A stretch of 7,306 nucleotides of DNA from JACQAI01 sp035507915 (GTDB lineage: Bacteria; Pseudomonadota; Alphaproteobacteria; Elsterales; Elsteraceae): NCBI GenBank assembly GCA_035507915.1, contig DATJNS010000277.1, positions 1 through 7,306 of the forward strand, read 5' to 3'. Numbering within the stretch: the first letter of the stretch is position 1; each line of letters opens with the position of its first letter. The translations under genes were made by a program, and so were the position numbers. Positions 5,316 to 7,306 of the stretch are shown here, one piece after another. The notes under the pieces were generated by a model that searched no databases, had not been told where the DNA came from, and saw nothing but the letters and a program-made list of their open reading frames with translations.

Positions 5316-6527
5316 ATGCGACGGACCAAGAGCCTATTGATCGCCGGCGCGTTGTTGGCCGGCGCGACGCTGCAAGCCAACGGCGCGGCGGCGCAGGATG
5401 CGGTCAAGATCGGCGTGCTAAACGATCAATCGGGCCTGTACGCCGATCTGACCGGCATGGGCTCGGTGCACGCCGCGCGCATGGCCGTCGAGGATTTCGG
5501 CGGCAAGGTGCTCGGGCGGCCGATCGATGTGATCTTCGCGGATCACCAGAACAAGCCCGATGTCGGCGCAACCATCGCGCGCCAATGGATCGAGAACGAC
5601 CACGTCAACGCCATCCTCGACATCCCCAACTCGGCGGTCGGGCTGGCGGTGCAGGAGGTCGCGCGCGATCGCGACGCGGTGGCGATCAACACCGGCGCGG
5701 CGACCTCGGACCTGTCCGGCAAGGCCTGCTCGCCGCATGGCATCCATTGGACCTTCGACACCTACGCGCTCGCCGCCGGCACCGGTCGCGCGCTGGTCAA
5801 GCAGGGACTCGATACTTGGTTCTTCATCACCGCCGACTACGCCTTCGGCCACGCGCTCGAGCGCGACACCGCGGCGTTCGTCGAGGCCGGCGGCGGCAAG
5901 GTGCTGGGCGCCGTGCGCCATCCCTTGGCGACCGCCGACTTCTCGTCCTACCTGTTGCAGGCGCAAGGCTCGCGCGCCAAGGTGATCGCGCTCGCCAATG
6001 CCGGCGGCGACACCATCAATTCGGTCAAGCAGGCCGCGGAGTTCGGCATCATGAAGAGCGGCCAGCGCGTTGCGGGACTGCTCGTGCAGTTCCCCGACGT
6101 GCACGCGCTCGGCCTGCCGACCGCGCAGGGCATCGTCATGACGGCATCGTTCGATTGGAGTCTGACCGAGGCGACGCGCGCTTGGACCAAGCGCTTCATG
6201 GCGCTCAACGGCGGCAAGCCGCCGAGCATGATCCACGCCGGCACCTACGGCGGCGTGCTCCATTACCTGAAGGCGGCCGCCGCCGCCGGCACGACCGACG
6301 CGACCAAGGTGGTCGCCAAGATGAAGGAGCTGCCGGTCAAGGACTTCTACACCAAGGCCAAGATCCGCGAGGACGGCCGCGTGATGCGCGAGTACTACCT
6401 GCTGCAGGTCAAGTCGCCCGAGGAGTCGAAGGGGCCGCTCGACTACACCAAGCTGCTCGCCACCATCCCGGCCGAGGAGGCCGGCCGCCCGCTCGCCGAG
6501 GGCCACTGCCCGATGGTGAAGCTCTAG
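5316..6527 (+). CDS. Periplasmic substrate-binding protein of a branched-chain-amino-acid-type ABC importer
   Basis: This 403-residue protein belongs to the LivJ/Peripla_BP_6 class. It starts at ATG 5316 after a strong ribosome site. Residues 1-26 form a Sec signal peptide: RRTK, a hydrophobic core of about 7-19, and an AAA|Q cleavage site. There is no lipobox cysteine, so the protein should be soluble in the periplasm. The mature part opens with VKIGVLNDQSGLYADLTG (about 30-47), the classical first strand and ligand loop. It continues with the two-lobed fold, for example DIPNSAVGLAVQEVA, NTGAATSDLSGKACSP, WFFITADYAFGHALE and IHAGTYGGVLHYLKAA. There are only two cysteines, Cys138 and Cys398, the latter in a C-terminal GHCPMVKL tail; a disulfide is plausible. 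The family binds amino acids, amides or aromatic acids; the ligand cannot be told here. No permease or ATPase gene is in the window, so it is an orphan. It lies 74 nt after the lipid kinase and could be read through from it. Confidence 0.9.
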   Translation: MRRTKSLLIAGALLAGATLQANGAAAQDAVKIGVLNDQSGLYADLTGMGSVHAARMAVEDFGGKVLGRPIDVIFADHQNKPDVGATIARQWIENDHVNAILDIPNSAVGLAVQEVARDRDAVAINTGAATSDLSGKACSPHGIHWTFDTYALAAGTGRALVKQGLDTWFFITADYAFGHALERDTAAFVEAGGGKVLGAVRHPLATADFSSYLLQAQGSRAKVIALANAGGDTINSVKQAAEFGIMKSGQRVAGLLVQFPDVHALGLPTAQGIVMTASFDWSLTEATRAWTKRFMALNGGKPPSMIHAGTYGGVLHYLKAAAAAGTTDATKVVAKMKELPVKDFYTKAKIREDGRVMREYYLLQVKSPEESKGPLDYTKLLATIPAEEAGRPLAEGHCPMVKL

Positions 6528-6533
6528 CTAGCA

Positions 6534-6551
6534 GGGTTCGGCAGGGAACCT
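6534..6551. terminator. Weak hairpin in the convergent intergenic gap
   Basis: GGTTC (6535-6539) pairs with GAACC (6546-6550), with a possible extra G-T pair (6534/6551) and a 6-nt loop. It lies in the 55-bp gap between the convergent binding-protein and pmbA genes, where a two-way terminator would be expected. The stem is short and no T-run follows on either strand. Confidence 0.25.
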
Positions 6552-6582
6552 CGCGGCCTCGTGTCTTCGTGGCAAAGCGTTC

Positions 6583-7306
6583 TTACGTTCCGGCGATCGT
6601 CATGCCGTCGATGCGCAGGGTCGGCGCGTCGATGCCGGTCTTGAACGCGAGATCGTCCGCCAGGCTGATGGCGAGGAACATGTCCTTGAGGTTGCCCGCG
6701 ATCGTGATCTCGCTGACCGGGTACGCGAGCTTGCCGTTCTCGATCCAGAAGCCGGCGGCGCCGCGGCTGTAATCGCCGGTCACGCCGTTGACGCCCATAC
6801 CCATCATCTCGGTGACGTACAGCCCGGCCTTGATGTCGGCCATCAGCGCCGCCGGGCTGAGCTTGCCGGGCTCGAAATAGAGGTTGGTCGGCGAGGGCGC
6901 GGGCGGCGAGGACGTGCCGCGGCTGGCGTGCCCGGTCGATGCCATGCCGAGCTGGCGGCCCGAACGCAGGTCGAGCAGCCAGGTCGTCAGGACGCCGTCC
7001 TCGATGATCGCGCGGCGCGCCGGCGCCAAACCCTCGCCGTCGAACGGATGCGAGCGCAGGCCGCGCCGGCGCAGCGGGTCGTCGATCACGCGGACCGTGG
7101 ATGCGAAGATGCGCTGGCCGAGCTTATCCTTGAGGAAGCTGGTGCCGCGCGCGATCGCCGGGCCCGAGATCCCGCCCGCGAGATGGCGCAGCATGCCGCC
7201 GGCGACCCGCGGGTCGAATACGATTGGCACCTTCGCGGTGGCGACCTTGCGCGGCTTCAGGCGCCGCACCGTGCGCTCGCCCGCGCGCTTGCCGACCGCG
7301 GCCGGA
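6583..7306 (-). CDS. pmbA: PmbA/TldE-family protein (C-terminal part, 5' end beyond right edge)
   Basis: The frame is open from the right edge to TAA 6585-6583 and shows 240 residues. PmbA is usually about 450 residues, so a little under half is missing at the N-terminus. GTG at 7269 is internal: coding continues upstream as PAAVGKRAGERTVRRLKPRK, a stretch typical of the family. Other hallmarks are VPIVFDPRVAGGML, GDYSRGAAGFWIENG and YPVSEITIAGNLKDMF close to the end. PmbA (TldE) is the non-catalytic partner of TldD in a cytoplasmic heteromeric metalloprotease that trims unfolded peptides and matures microcin B17 and similar modified peptides. The zinc HEXXXH motif belongs to TldD and is not expected here. 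In many alphaproteobacteria pmbA stands alone beside an inositol-monophosphatase (CysQ-like) gene and the Kdo/lipid A genes, so its presence near msbA and DUF374 genes fits. Confidence 0.93.
   Translation of the reverse strand, partial: PAAVGKRAGERTVRRLKPRKVATAKVPIVFDPRVAGGMLRHLAGGISGPAIARGTSFLKDKLGQRIFASTVRVIDDPLRRRGLRSHPFDGEGLAPARRAIIEDGVLTTWLLDLRSGRQLGMASTGHASRGTSSPPAPSPTNLYFEPGKLSPAALMADIKAGLYVTEMMGMGVNGVTGDYSRGAAGFWIENGKLAYPVSEITIAGNLKDMFLAISLADDLAFKTGIDAPTLRIDGMTIAGT

Noticed and set aside
5418..6506. 362-codon minus-strand frame opposite the binding-protein gene
   Set aside because: It is mirrored by a well-formed secreted binding protein with a signal peptide and strong ribosome site; the antisense frame has no recognisable features.

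Overview
The window is about 70% GC, densely coded and strongly GC-biased at third codon positions. Its gene families (an LpxH-like PlcP phospholipase, an Agt-type GT4 glycosyltransferase, a DUF374 acyltransferase next to an MsbA-type exporter, and PmbA) point to an alphaproteobacterium. Rhodospirillales or Hyphomicrobiales (rhizobial orders) are the likeliest, but no marker fixes the genus. No rRNA, tRNA, CRISPR array or insertion sequence was seen.

Layout. Positions 1-4011 hold four collinear minus-strand genes. In transcription order they are a PlcP-like metallophosphoesterase (4011-3193), an Agt-like glycosyltransferase (3096-2101), an MsbA-like lipid ABC exporter (1980-163) and the first 53 codons of a DUF374 lysophospholipid acyltransferase (161 to the left edge). 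Positions 4012-4239 are a divergent regulatory region whose core (4041-4170) is only about 40% GC. It carries a perfect DnaA box, two near-matches in tandem and a 19-bp direct repeat. To the right, on the plus strand, lie a DagK/YegS-type lipid kinase (4240-5241) and an orphan branched-chain-amino-acid-type periplasmic binding protein (5316-6527). A 5'-truncated pmbA on the minus strand (6583 to the right edge) converges on the latter.

How the genes may work together. The three genes around the divergent region all act on diacylglycerol (DAG). PlcP-type enzymes release DAG from phospholipids, Agt-type enzymes glycosylate it into phosphorus-free glycolipids, and a DAG kinase can return it to phosphatidic acid. 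This matches the phosphate-starvation lipid-remodelling module known from Sinorhizobium, Agrobacterium and marine alphaproteobacteria. Here it sits directly upstream of an MsbA-like flippase and a lipid acyltransferase, which usually belong to the lipid A/Kdo neighbourhood. I infer that a membrane-lipid remodelling block is inserted into, or attached to, an envelope-biogenesis cluster. The sequence does not prove phosphate control: only a degenerate Pho-box-like repeat was found.
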